NCBI GenBank assembly: GCA_016868455.1
Contig: VGGV01000004.1
Location: 1-64,000, forward strand
Direction: 5' to 3'
DNA from: Bacteroidota bacterium
Lineage (GTDB): Bacteria > Bacteroidota > Bacteroidia > Chitinophagales > Chitinophagaceae
DNA length: 64,000 bases
Positions 26,147 through 34,500 of the stretch are shown piece by piece. Both the position numbers and the translations under genes were made by a program. Within the stretch, counting starts at the first letter, position 1. Each line of letters starts with the position of its first letter. The notes beneath the pieces are model-generated. The model did no database searches. It was given only the letters and a program-made list of their open reading frames with translations, and was not told the DNA's origin.

Positions 26147-26383
26147 TTACTTTGCATGCTCTTCCAGGTAAGAAACAGCCTGACCCACAGTTGTAATGGT
26201 CTCGGCCTGCTCATCCGGGATAGAAATATTGAATTCTTTTTCGAATTCCATAATCAGTTCAACCGTATCCAGTGAATCGGCACCCAGGTCGTTGGTGAAA
26301 GAGGCTTCGTTGGTTACTTCGGCTTCATCAACGCCCAGCTTATCAACGATAATTTTCTTTACTCTTGATGCAATGTCTGACAT
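26147..26383 (-). CDS. acpP: acyl carrier protein
   Basis: 78 residues, acidic, canonical length. The phosphopantetheine attachment serine is S37 in [14 protein letters not shown]. It carries growing acyl chains for the fatty-acid synthase enzymes, including FabF encoded next. Its own -7 box lies 26 bases upstream, and a terminator follows the gene. Confidence 0.97.
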   Translation of the reverse strand: MSDIASRVKKIIVDKLGVDEAEVTNEASFTNDLGADSLDTVELIMEFEKEFNISIPDEQAETITTVGQAVSYLEEHAK

Positions 26384-26408
26384 GTTCTTAAGTTTTGTTT
26401 ATTGGGTG

Positions 26409-26416
26409 CAAAAATA
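26409..26416 (-). promoter_or_regulatory. putative -7 box of acpP (TATTTTTG)
   Basis: The minus strand reads TATTTTTG followed by CACCC, 25 bases before the acpP ATG. It matches TAnnTTTG. Confidence 0.5.
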
Positions 26417-26594
26417 TACTTTTTGAATTAATCGCCATCTTTATCAATCTTTTTTCCGCAATCGCCCCAACTGGCTGAGAACGAGAGTATAGCCCTTTAT
26501 GCAAGTGCCTGCAAGAAGACAAAATAACGGTAAAAACGGTTGGCGGAATTATAAGTTCTTTGTATTTTGAACGGGTTACAATCTCATCCCGGTT

Positions 26595-27023
26595 ATGGCC
26601 CTGAAAATAATTGACCATGGTACTCCTGAATACCAGCAGATGGTAAAACTGCGGGATGATATTCTGCGCAAGCCGCTTGGCCTCAGCTTTACACCGCAGG
26701 AACTGGAAAGAGAAAAAAATAATATGCTTATCGGCGCCTTTGAGGATGAACAGATGCTGGGCTGCTGTATGCTGGTGGAAGAAAATCCGCAAACAGTCCG
26801 CTTACGCCAGATGGCGGTGTTGAACGACCTGCAGGGAAAAGGTATTGGCAGGGCACTGATGAACTTTGCCGAAAACCTAGCCAGAGACAGGGGTTATAAA
26901 ATTCTTTCCATGCATGCCCGGAAGAATTCAATAGGTTTTTATGAAAAAATGGGCTATAAAGTTACCAGTGATGAATTTATTGAGATAACCATCCCGCATT
27001 ATGTAATGGAAAAACAGCTTTAA
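26595..27023 (+). CDS. GNAT family N-acetyltransferase
   Basis: 142 residues. The acetyl-CoA-binding motif A is visible as LRQMAVLNDLQGKGIGRALM near residues 73-92. It is followed by the usual ENLARDRGYKILSMHAR and NSIGFYEKMGYKV. The N-terminal half (YQQMVKLRDDILRKPLGLSF) resembles the ElaA/YjcF-type acetyltransferases. The acceptor is unknown. It converges with the YcxB-like gene, 4 bases between the ends. Confidence 0.9.
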   Translation: MALKIIDHGTPEYQQMVKLRDDILRKPLGLSFTPQELEREKNNMLIGAFEDEQMLGCCMLVEENPQTVRLRQMAVLNDLQGKGIGRALMNFAENLARDRGYKILSMHARKNSIGFYEKMGYKVTSDEFIEITIPHYVMEKQL

Positions 27024-27027
27024 GGGA

Positions 27028-27507
27028 TTATCCTTTCTTCACTTTGCTTTTTATCAGCATTCTTAATGCATGCACTTCATCGCTGTCTTGGCATCCGCTT
27101 TTGGGAACCAGGAAAAAGGAGCGGTTATCAAAATAAAGGTGAAAGAAATGGGGGCTTTCCATATAGTGTTTCAGCGATGACCAGGGCCATCGCTTCGAGC
27201 CCTTTTCATGCCGTAAGGTAAAGGAGTCTTCATCAAAGTCCATGCTGAACTCATGTTTAAATGTAACAGCCCGGCGGTAAACCATACCCGGCAGCACAAA
27301 CCAGAAACTGATCATCAGCACCACCCATAAAAACGAGCCGGTAAGAAAAGCCAGCGGCGTTACTTTTTGAAAAGCATACAGGATGATTGACGCAATGGCA
27401 AACACATTCACCAGGATAAGCATAATCCGGATCTCCGGCCGGCTGATGAAATGATACCGCAGGGCCTGCAGCACTTTGGGTTTTGCGTATCCGAAAGAGA
27501 TAGTCAT
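27028..27507 (-). CDS. YcxB-like membrane protein
   Basis: 159 residues. Two adjacent hydrophobic segments (IMLILVNVFAIASIILYAF and FLTGSFLWVVLMISFWFVL) are followed by a PH-like soluble part with WPWSSLKHYMESPHFFHLYF and FFLVPKSG, the pattern of the YcxB C-terminal domain. Function is unknown. It starts 25 bases after the PhoD-like gene on the same strand, so the two may be co-transcribed. Confidence 0.7.
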   Translation of the reverse strand: MTISFGYAKPKVLQALRYHFISRPEIRIMLILVNVFAIASIILYAFQKVTPLAFLTGSFLWVVLMISFWFVLPGMVYRRAVTFKHEFSMDFDEDSFTLRHEKGSKRWPWSSLKHYMESPHFFHLYFDNRSFFLVPKSGCQDSDEVHALRMLIKSKVKKG

Positions 27508-27532
27508 TGACAGGTATATATGAAAGTTAAGG

Positions 27533-28870
27533 CTACGGTGCTTTTAATTCCTTTTCATTAACCGACCATTCAGCCAGCTTTTCTCCTTTCACGCCAAAAT
27601 ATTCTACCGTAAGCTTCCGGTCGTTCCGGGGCCCGCTGAAGGAAAACTTTGCATAGTTCTGCTGCTGGTCTATCCCCAGCACCCGGTAAGGATTATTCTT
27701 TTCGGCATTGCCGAAAACATGGGTGCCTGAAGTAAGGGGCGAAACTGTAATATCGTATAGAGAATATGTACCGGGCCTGTCCACTTTAATGATTTCGCTG
27801 TGGTGCCGGTCGCCGGTTAGAAACACCACGCCATTGATCTTGTATTCCTTCAAAAAATTCATCAGTTCATCGTATTCAGCCGGGAATTCCCACCATTTGT
27901 CAAACGGGGAAACGGGATTAAGTACCTGGCTGCCCACTGTTATTATTTTAAAAACGGCATTGCTGTACAACAAGGAATTTTTCAGCCATTCCATTTGTTG
28001 TTTCCCCAGCATTCTCTTTTCCGGGTTTGGTTTTCCGTCTACCGAATCTTTCATCCTGTCGGCGCTGCGCCACCAACGGTCGTCGGTTAAAAACAAATCC
28101 ACATCGCCCCAGCTTGTCATGGTATAAGTGCCCTGCCCGTTTTCACCATAGGATGGATTGCACCAGTATTTTTTCCAAATTTCCCGGCTGGTTTCTTTTA
28201 AGATATAATTCTTGCCAATATCATTGGGGCCATAATCATGATCGTCCCAGATGGCAAACTGGGGCATGGCTTTTAAAAAATTCTGCATAACAGGAACAGC
28301 CCTGTCGTGACTGGCCCTGTACCATAAGCCCCATTCACTGTAATAATCTACATCACGGGTATACCAGGCATCACCGAGCCAGAGCATAAAAGCTGCCTTC
28401 TCTTTGGCCATTGGTTCAAAGATGGAAGAATCTTTACCATAGGGGGTGCCCGGCCTGTCGAAAACCGGTTCGTTGAAATAAGAGCAGGAACCGGTGAGGA
28501 AATTAAAATCCGGTGCTGGCTTTCTCCATTGCCAGAGGTCTTTGGTGGTAAACTCGCCACCATTAGAAGTTGGCTTACCGTTAAGTAATATTTTGTACTG
28601 ATAAGTTGTATTAAAATCAAGTCCTCCGATGGTGAATTGAATGGGATTAAACTCATTTCCCAATGCACCTTTGTAAACCACTGTTTTTGATTTTGCTTCG
28701 TCTCTCTTATTGTATTGCAAGGAAACTGTTTTTACTTCAGGAGAAACTTCTACCCACACTTTTGCATCCCTTAACTCTACCGGGCCCAGCATAGGGCCGG
28801 AAATAATGCGGGGCTGGGCTGCAATAACTGTCGCGAATAATAAAGATCCGGCAAGCAGAAGATTTTTCAT
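27533..28870 (-). CDS. PhoD-like alkaline phosphatase/phosphodiesterase, secreted
   Basis: 445 residues with signal peptide MKNLLLAGSLLFATVIAAQ. An N-terminal fibronectin-like domain (residues ~20-110) precedes the metallophosphatase core. Metal-binding signatures are FLTGSCSYF, FMLWLGDAWYTRDVDYYSEWG, FAIWDDHDYGPNDIG and GVVFLTGDRHHSE. PhoD-type enzymes release phosphate from mono- or diesters outside the cytoplasm. The stop codon is TAG. No pho box is recognisable. The exact substrate is uncertain. Confidence 0.9.
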   Translation of the reverse strand: MKNLLLAGSLLFATVIAAQPRIISGPMLGPVELRDAKVWVEVSPEVKTVSLQYNKRDEAKSKTVVYKGALGNEFNPIQFTIGGLDFNTTYQYKILLNGKPTSNGGEFTTKDLWQWRKPAPDFNFLTGSCSYFNEPVFDRPGTPYGKDSSIFEPMAKEKAAFMLWLGDAWYTRDVDYYSEWGLWYRASHDRAVPVMQNFLKAMPQFAIWDDHDYGPNDIGKNYILKETSREIWKKYWCNPSYGENGQGTYTMTSWGDVDLFLTDDRWWRSADRMKDSVDGKPNPEKRMLGKQQMEWLKNSLLYSNAVFKIITVGSQVLNPVSPFDKWWEFPAEYDELMNFLKEYKINGVVFLTGDRHHSEIIKVDRPGTYSLYDITVSPLTSGTHVFGNAEKNNPYRVLGIDQQQNYAKFSFSGPRNDRKLTVEYFGVKGEKLAEWSVNEKELKAP

Positions 28871-28909
28871 ACTTCAAATTTTGGTTGCACAAAATAAGGC
28901 CAAAAAGAA

Positions 28910-28935
28910 AAAGCCCCGCTTTTGGCAGGGCTTTC
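28910..28935 (-). terminator. terminator of the collagen-like lipoprotein gene
   Basis: AAAGCCCC and GGGCTTT flank GCTTTTGGCA. On the minus strand the stem is followed by TTCTTTTTGG. It is 16 bases after the stop of the gene at 28952. Confidence 0.75.
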
Positions 28936-28951
28936 TTTGGAGAGAAAATTA

Positions 28952-29644
28952 TTATTGAGGGATGCTCAGCAAAGAACAAACCTGCTGGTAAGTCATTGCT
29001 TTCAATTGGCTCTCGGTATAAACCTGGCCATTGATCTCACATGCTTTTTCAGCAGTGCGACCGCCTGCCACCCCTCCGGGGATAAGTACATATCTATGTG
29101 CATTAGATCCGCCAAATGTACCAGGATCACCAACACCATTGCTATTAAAAAACCGGATTGTAATCGTTCCAACTGTAGTGGTGTATTGCATGTGTTGGGT
29201 TCCGCCTCCTCCGGCAATTGATTCAACGAGTGGTAGTTGGTAAGTTGTATTTGCAACACCTACAAAGCGAACAAATACTAAAACTACACCCTGATCGATC
29301 ATTGTCTGAGTGGCGCCTGGAGCCGTAATCAGATATCTTCTTTGATCTATTCCAAAAACGGTTTGTAAAGCACCCCAGTTACCTGTCACAAAATTTGTCC
29401 AGGGTGAATAAATAACATTTGCTGTGCCGGCCGGGCCTTGGGGGCCTTGGGGGCCAACAGGACCAGCAGGACCTGTGGGACCTGTGGGACCGGTAGGACC
29501 AGCAGGACCGATGGGACCTTGTACTCCAGTTGGGCCTTGTGCACCGGTAGCGCCGGTGGGGCCTTCGGGGCCTTCTTTTGTACAACTAACGGCTAAAAAA
29601 GTTATAGCTAAAGCTAAAAGGGAAAGGAGTTGGAACTTTCTCAT
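28952..29644 (-). CDS. collagen-like (Gly-X-Y) repeat lipoprotein
   Basis: 230 residues. A lipoprotein signal ([16 protein letters not shown]) ends at a lipobox cysteine. Residues from about 25 to 75 form 17 consecutive Gly-X-Y triplets, mostly GPT, GPA and GPQ, able to make a collagen-like triple helix that would hold the globular C-terminal domain as a trimer at the cell surface. The remaining ~155 residues (from [16 protein letters not shown]) are beta-rich and of unknown fold. The C-terminal segment [20 protein letters not shown] is a small helical tail. Length of the triplet tract may vary between strains, because its DNA is repetitive (29424-29580). Confidence 0.85.
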   Translation of the reverse strand: MRKFQLLSLLALAITFLAVSCTKEGPEGPTGATGAQGPTGVQGPIGPAGPTGPTGPTGPAGPVGPQGPQGPAGTANVIYSPWTNFVTGNWGALQTVFGIDQRRYLITAPGATQTMIDQGVVLVFVRFVGVANTTYQLPLVESIAGGGGTQHMQYTTTVGTITIRFFNSNGVGDPGTFGGSNAHRYVLIPGGVAGGRTAEKACEINGQVYTESQLKAMTYQQVCSLLSIPQ

Positions 29645-29893
29645 AAAAGTTTGATTTGGCTGTTAATTAGTTTCGGTTTAAAAATAAAGGGAATTTCCCT
29701 TTCCACCAAAGAGATTTTAAAGGTAAAGGAAAAATAATCAAATCGCTATAACCTGTGCAAAAAAATCGGGCATGGACGGGTAAGCCTGAACGGCTACCGT
29801 GTACTACGAAGCTTAGGCTATATTTTTTAATCAGACCAGGTGAATTTTAGCGTATCGAAGGTGATTTTGCCTCTTGGCATGGGAGCGTAGTAG
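29645..29893. other. intergenic region without a recognised gene
   Basis: About 250 AT-rich bases separate the divergent lipoprotein and beta-barrel genes. I see no gene, tRNA or strong hairpin; promoters for both flanking genes must lie here. Confidence 0.5.
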
Positions 29894-29901
29894 TATATTT
29901 G
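29894..29901 (+). promoter_or_regulatory. putative -7 box of the beta-barrel gene (TATATTTG)
   Basis: A perfect TAnnTTTG match 22 bases before the ATG at 29924. A TTG at 29874-29876 could serve as the -33 element. Confidence 0.5.
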
Positions 29902-29923
29902 TTGCCTGACCAAACATTCAATT

Positions 29924-30673
29924 ATGTCCTGTATCAGGTATTTTTTTGCCTTCGCCCTGTTTATTTCTGCTACTGCCGGCAGGGCCCAATTTGCCCGTGG
30001 CGATAAAATGGCGGGGGCCAGTGTAGGTTCTGTAATCTATAATTCCGGCAGTTCAGACATATCGGTTGACCAGATAGGCAATAACAAGTCAAAGATCACC
30101 AGTTATAATTTGGCCATCAATCCAACTTTGGGTTGGTTTATCACGGAAAATACGGCTGTCGGGGCAACGCTGAACATTAATCCAACAGGTAACAAAACCA
30201 CTTATGAGCAAAATGGCACCACGTACCAAAGCGATAAATCCAATAGTTTTAATATTGGCCTTGGCGGCTTTGTACGGCATTATTTCAGCCATTCCGCTTC
30301 ATTAATGCCCTTTGGCCAGTTTGGTTTTAACCTGGGTATAAGCAACCTGAAAACAGAGGGGTTTTTTTATGGGGGCAGCGGCCCTGCTGCTTATAAAATC
30401 TCCTATGACGGTAGTTCAAGCGGAGGCTTTTTTGCCAACGCCAGCCTGCAGGCAGGGGCCACCAAAATGATGGGGGAAAATGCCGGGCTGGATTTTTTCA
30501 TTGGCTACATATATGGATATAATAAAAATACATTTGATAAAACTACCCTTCGGGATAATGGAAACGACGGTACTATTGATGAAAGGGGTGTAAATAAAAC
30601 AACTACCAAATACACCAACCATGGTTTCTTCCTGGGAGTTGGATTCCAGGTTTTCCTGAGAAAAAAGAAATAA
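29924..30673 (+). CDS. outer-membrane beta-barrel protein
   Basis: 249 residues with signal peptide (YFFAFALFISATAGRAQ). The mature part alternates glycine- and aromatic-rich strands typical of small 8-10-stranded barrels (NPTLGWFITENTAVGATLNI; GLGGFVRHYF; GFFLGVGFQVFL). The last strand ends in phenylalanine/leucine before a short KKK tail. A hydrophilic loop around NDGTIDERGVNKTTTKY is probably external. It resembles the OmpW/Omp25-like porin fold family annotated in Bacteroidota. Function is unknown. Confidence 0.8.
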   Translation: MSCIRYFFAFALFISATAGRAQFARGDKMAGASVGSVIYNSGSSDISVDQIGNNKSKITSYNLAINPTLGWFITENTAVGATLNINPTGNKTTYEQNGTTYQSDKSNSFNIGLGGFVRHYFSHSASLMPFGQFGFNLGISNLKTEGFFYGGSGPAAYKISYDGSSSGGFFANASLQAGATKMMGENAGLDFFIGYIYGYNKNTFDKTTLRDNGNDGTIDERGVNKTTTKYTNHGFFLGVGFQVFLRKKK

Positions 30674-30691
30674 TCTTCTGGCATAAAAAAG

Positions 30692-30713
30692 ACCCCGGCT
30701 CATTGGCCGGGGT
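30692..30713 (-). terminator. terminator of the ileS-dksA-like operon
   Basis: ACCCCGGC and GCCGGGGT with loop TCATTG. On the minus strand it is followed by CTTTTTTATGCC. It lies 26 bases after the dksA-like stop. Confidence 0.8.
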
Positions 30714-30739
30714 GACATTCATTTGATTGGGGCTTCTGT

Positions 30740-31585
30740 TTATTTATTCATCATTTGCTTGGCCTCAATACTCAGCGTGGCGTGGGGCACCGCCCTTAGC
30801 CTTGCCTTGTCAATCAGTTTACCGGTTACCCGGCAAATGCCATAGGTTTTATTTTCAATCCGCATCATGGCTTTTTCAAGGTGATCAATAAAGGTGATCT
30901 GGCGGCTGGCCATCTGGCTCAGTTGCTCCCTTTCCATGCTTACGCTTCCGTCTTCCATGGTCATGTAGCGGGCCTCATCCATATCACCTCCTTCATCCTT
31001 ACGGGTTATAAGCCCCTGCAAATAGGTCAGTTCTTTTTTGGCGGCATCCAGTTTTCTCTGAATAATTTCCCTGAATTCAGCCAGGTCAGCATCCGAGTAC
31101 CGCATGGTTGGCCCTTCTGATTGTAAACCCGCCTTGGATGCATCCAGGATAGACCGGGTAAACTCCGGTTCATACTTTACAGAGCTTTTTGTAGAGGTTT
31201 TGGGTATTACTATTTTGGATGGCTTAGGCGGTTCTTTTTTTATCACAGGCTGTACTTTAGGTTTTATTGAAACCAAAGATTTGGGGTCAACGCCACCAGG
31301 TTTTTTGACAACGGGCTTCGGAGCCTCATGTTTAGGCGCCGGGGCTGGTTTACTAACCTGCTTGGGTGCTGGCTTTGCAGCAGTTTTTGGTGCCGGTTTA
31401 GCTGGTTTCTTAGGGGCGGGCTTGGCGGCCTTTTTAGCGGCCTGCTTGGGTTTGGGTGCGGGTTTCTTCACAGCTTTCTTTGCTGCCGGTTTTTTAGCGG
31501 CAGGCTTTTTTTTAGGGGCGGGTTTGGCTGCCCCGCCTTTTGGGCGGGCAGGCTTTTTAGGAGCCGGTTTCTTCTTGATAGCCAT
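30740..31585 (-). CDS. TraR/DksA-like protein with a lysine/proline/alanine-rich N-terminal tail
   Basis: 281 residues. The first ~110 are a basic low-complexity tail of KPAPKKPA-type repeats, reminiscent of histone H1. The C-terminal ~120 residues are DksA-like: a coiled-coil hairpin (FREIIQRKLDAAKKELTYLQ) and the globular part MMRIENKTYGICRVTGKLI then RLRAVPHATLSIEAK. DksA proteins bind the RNA polymerase secondary channel. Three of the four zinc cysteines are replaced (only C in GICRVTG remains), so zinc is probably not bound. It starts 4 bases after ileS and shares its transcript. The tail may bind DNA or RNA; that is inference. Confidence 0.85.
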   Translation of the reverse strand: MAIKKKPAPKKPARPKGGAAKPAPKKKPAAKKPAAKKAVKKPAPKPKQAAKKAAKPAPKKPAKPAPKTAAKPAPKQVSKPAPAPKHEAPKPVVKKPGGVDPKSLVSIKPKVQPVIKKEPPKPSKIVIPKTSTKSSVKYEPEFTRSILDASKAGLQSEGPTMRYSDADLAEFREIIQRKLDAAKKELTYLQGLITRKDEGGDMDEARYMTMEDGSVSMEREQLSQMASRQITFIDHLEKAMMRIENKTYGICRVTGKLIDKARLRAVPHATLSIEAKQMMNK

Positions 31586-31589
31586 AGTT

Positions 31590-34500
31590 TTACCCTTTTT
31601 TTAAAACAATCACATTTAGCGAAACATCGTTGATTTCTACCCCGATAGCATCCCGATTGTTATCGGGAGGGGCCGTTCCGTCCTGTATTTCATCCCGATA
31701 GCTATCGGGAACAAACTCCAGCGTATCCGCCAGAATTTCGGCGCAAATATAGTCTTTATACAATGCCAAAGAATCTTTTAGTGTGTTAGCATTATAAACC
31801 TTAACATCCACCCTGTCCGTCAGTTCAAAGCCGCTGTCTTTCCGGATTTTCTGAATCCGGTTCACAAACTCCCGGGCATTGCCTTCGGCTTCCAGCTCGG
31901 GGGTTACGGTAATGTCAAGCGCCGCGGTCAGGCTGCCTTTGGTGGCCACCGTCCACCCCGGAATATCCTCGCTGCTGATCTCTACTTCAGAAGCCTGTAA
32001 TATTACAGGTTCGCCATCAAGCAGCAAACTATATTGTCCTTCTTTTTCAAACCGGGCTATATCTTCCTGTGTAAATTGGGCCAGTGCGGCTGATACCGCC
32101 TTCATTTTTGGTCCCAATTTTTTACCAAGAGCCACAAAATTGGGTTTGATCTTTTTGCTGATAAAGGTATTGTCCGGGTTCAGGTATTCAATCTCTTTTA
32201 CATTTACTTCGGCCTTTATTAAATCTTCCACTTTTTGCAGCTGTTCTTTCATGAAAGGGTTCAAAACCGGGATCAGCACTTTCTGCAACGGCTGGCGAAC
32301 TTTAATATTTACCTTTTTGCGAAGCGATAATATCAATGAAGAGGCATCCTGTGCCAGTTGCATTCTTTCTTCTAAGGACACATCAATAGCCACTGTATCA
32401 GCAACCGGGTAATCGGCATGATGAGCTGATTCCACCCTATGTCTTCCCGTCACGGCATTCAGATTTTGGAAAAGACTATCGCTGAAGAATGGAGAGATGG
32501 GGGCAATCAGCCTTGTCAATGTTTCTAAACATTCGTACAAAGTCTGATAAGCGCATATTTTATCCTGCTCATATTCCCCTTTCCAAAAACGTCGGCGGCA
32601 GAGGCGCACATACCAATTGCTCAAATGTTCGTCCACAAAATCTTCAATTACACGGCCGGCCTGGGTGGGCTCATAATCGTCCATGTACTCGTTGGCTTTC
32701 TTTACCACTGTGTTGAGTGAAGAGAGAATCCAACGGTCAATTTCAGGTCTTTGCCGCAAAGGGATATAAGCTTCTTTAAAAGCAAAACCATCCACATTGG
32801 CATACAGGGCGAAGAACTGATAAGTATTATATAACGTTCCGAAGAATTTACGCTGCACTTCTTTAATACCATCCAGGTCAAACTTCATATTATCCCAAGG
32901 TGAAGCATTGGTGATAAGGTACCATCTTGTGGCATCGGCACCGAAAGTTTCAATCGTTTTGAATGGGTCCACCACATTGCCCAGGCGCTTGCTCATCTTA
33001 TTGCCGTTCTTATCCAGCACTAATCCGTTTGAAACACAAGTCTTGTAAGCCACCGAATCAAAAACCAGTGCAGCAATGGCATGCAGGGTATAAAACCATC
33101 CTCTTGTCTGGTCAACGCCTTCGGCGATGAAGTCAGCGGGAAATGAGGCCCCCTCCAAACCTCCCCTCAGGGGGGAGGCTTCCGAAGCTGCATGATATTT
33201 GAAAAAGTTTTCAGCACTCAGCGTACCAAACTTATTTGAACTGCTATCCGGGAGGCCCCATTGGGCATAAGGCATGGCGCCGCTGTCAAACCAAACATCT
33301 ATCAGGTCGGGTACCCGTTTCATCGGTTTGCCTGAGGCACTTACCAATGTGATCTCATCTACATACGGTTTATGCAGATCAAGAATGCCTTCATGCAGAT
33401 AGTGTTTGTTTGTTTCTCCTCCCAAAACTTCTGCAGCCTTTCGTATTTCAGCATTCAGTTCTTCAATACTGCCTATACATTTTTCTTCTTCCCCATCTTC
33501 CGTTTTCCAGATTGGAAGCGGAGTGCCCCAATACCTTGAACGGCTCAGGTTCCAGTCCACCATATTTTCCAGCCAGTTGCCAAAGCGGCCATCACCGGTG
33601 CTTTTGGGTTTCCAGTTGATGGTTTTATTTAATTCCACCATCCTGTCCTTGATAGCCGTGGTTTTGATGAACCAGGCATCCAGCGGGTAGTATAAAACAG
33701 GTTTATCCGTTCTCCAGCAATGCGGGTAGCTGTGTTCGTATTTCTCAACTTTAAAAGCCCGGTTTTCTTTCTTAAGTTTTACAGCTATGTCAACATTCAC
33801 ATCAACATAGTTTTTCTGATCTTTGTAATTTTTTACATAGCGGTTGCTGAATTCGCCAAGGCCATCCACAAACTTTCCTTCCCTGTCCACCATGGTGAGG
33901 ATTCCGATATTGTATTTTCTGCCAATCTTAAAGTCATCGGCTCCAAAGGCTGGCGCCGTGTGAACGATGCCTGTACCGTCTTCAGTAGTCACAAAGTCGC
34001 CCACCAGCACACGGAAAGGTTTTGCTCCGGAAGTTATTTCTTCAATGACTTTGGGTGAGTTGGCTTCAAAAGGGAGAAGTTGTTCATATTCGCAGCCTTC
34101 AATTTCTGAGCCTTTGAATTCAGCCAATATTTTCCAGGGAGTGGCCCCCCTGCCCCCCGAAGGGGGGTTCTTAGAACCCTCACTTTGAGGGTCGTTCATT
34201 TGAGACAGATAATTCTCAAAATTTCCGTTTTCTCCTTCTGCTTTAAAATATTTACCTGTCAGCGTTTTTGCTAAAACAACATTAATCTCATGGTGCAAAT
34301 AGGGGTTGAATGTTTTTACCAGCACATAATCAATATTTCCGCCAACAGTCAAGCCAAGATTAGAAGGTAATGTCCACGGCGTTGTCGTCCATGCTAAAAA
34401 GAAAACTTCTTGTGCCTTGTCTCTTGTGCCTTGTGCCTTTTCCGCTGCATCAAATAAAAATTGGCTTTTCTCGTTCTTTACCGCCTTAAACATAGCTACG

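Noticed and set aside
29424-29580. Tandem GGACC/GGCCC-type repeats as a possible CRISPR or minisatellite
   Set aside because: They encode the Gly-X-Y triplets of a lipoprotein; there are no unique spacers.
31104-31604. Long open frame on the plus strand opposite the dksA-like gene
   Set aside because: It mirrors the KPA-rich low-complexity tail of the real gene. It has no start context and no domain, and the real gene has family motifs.
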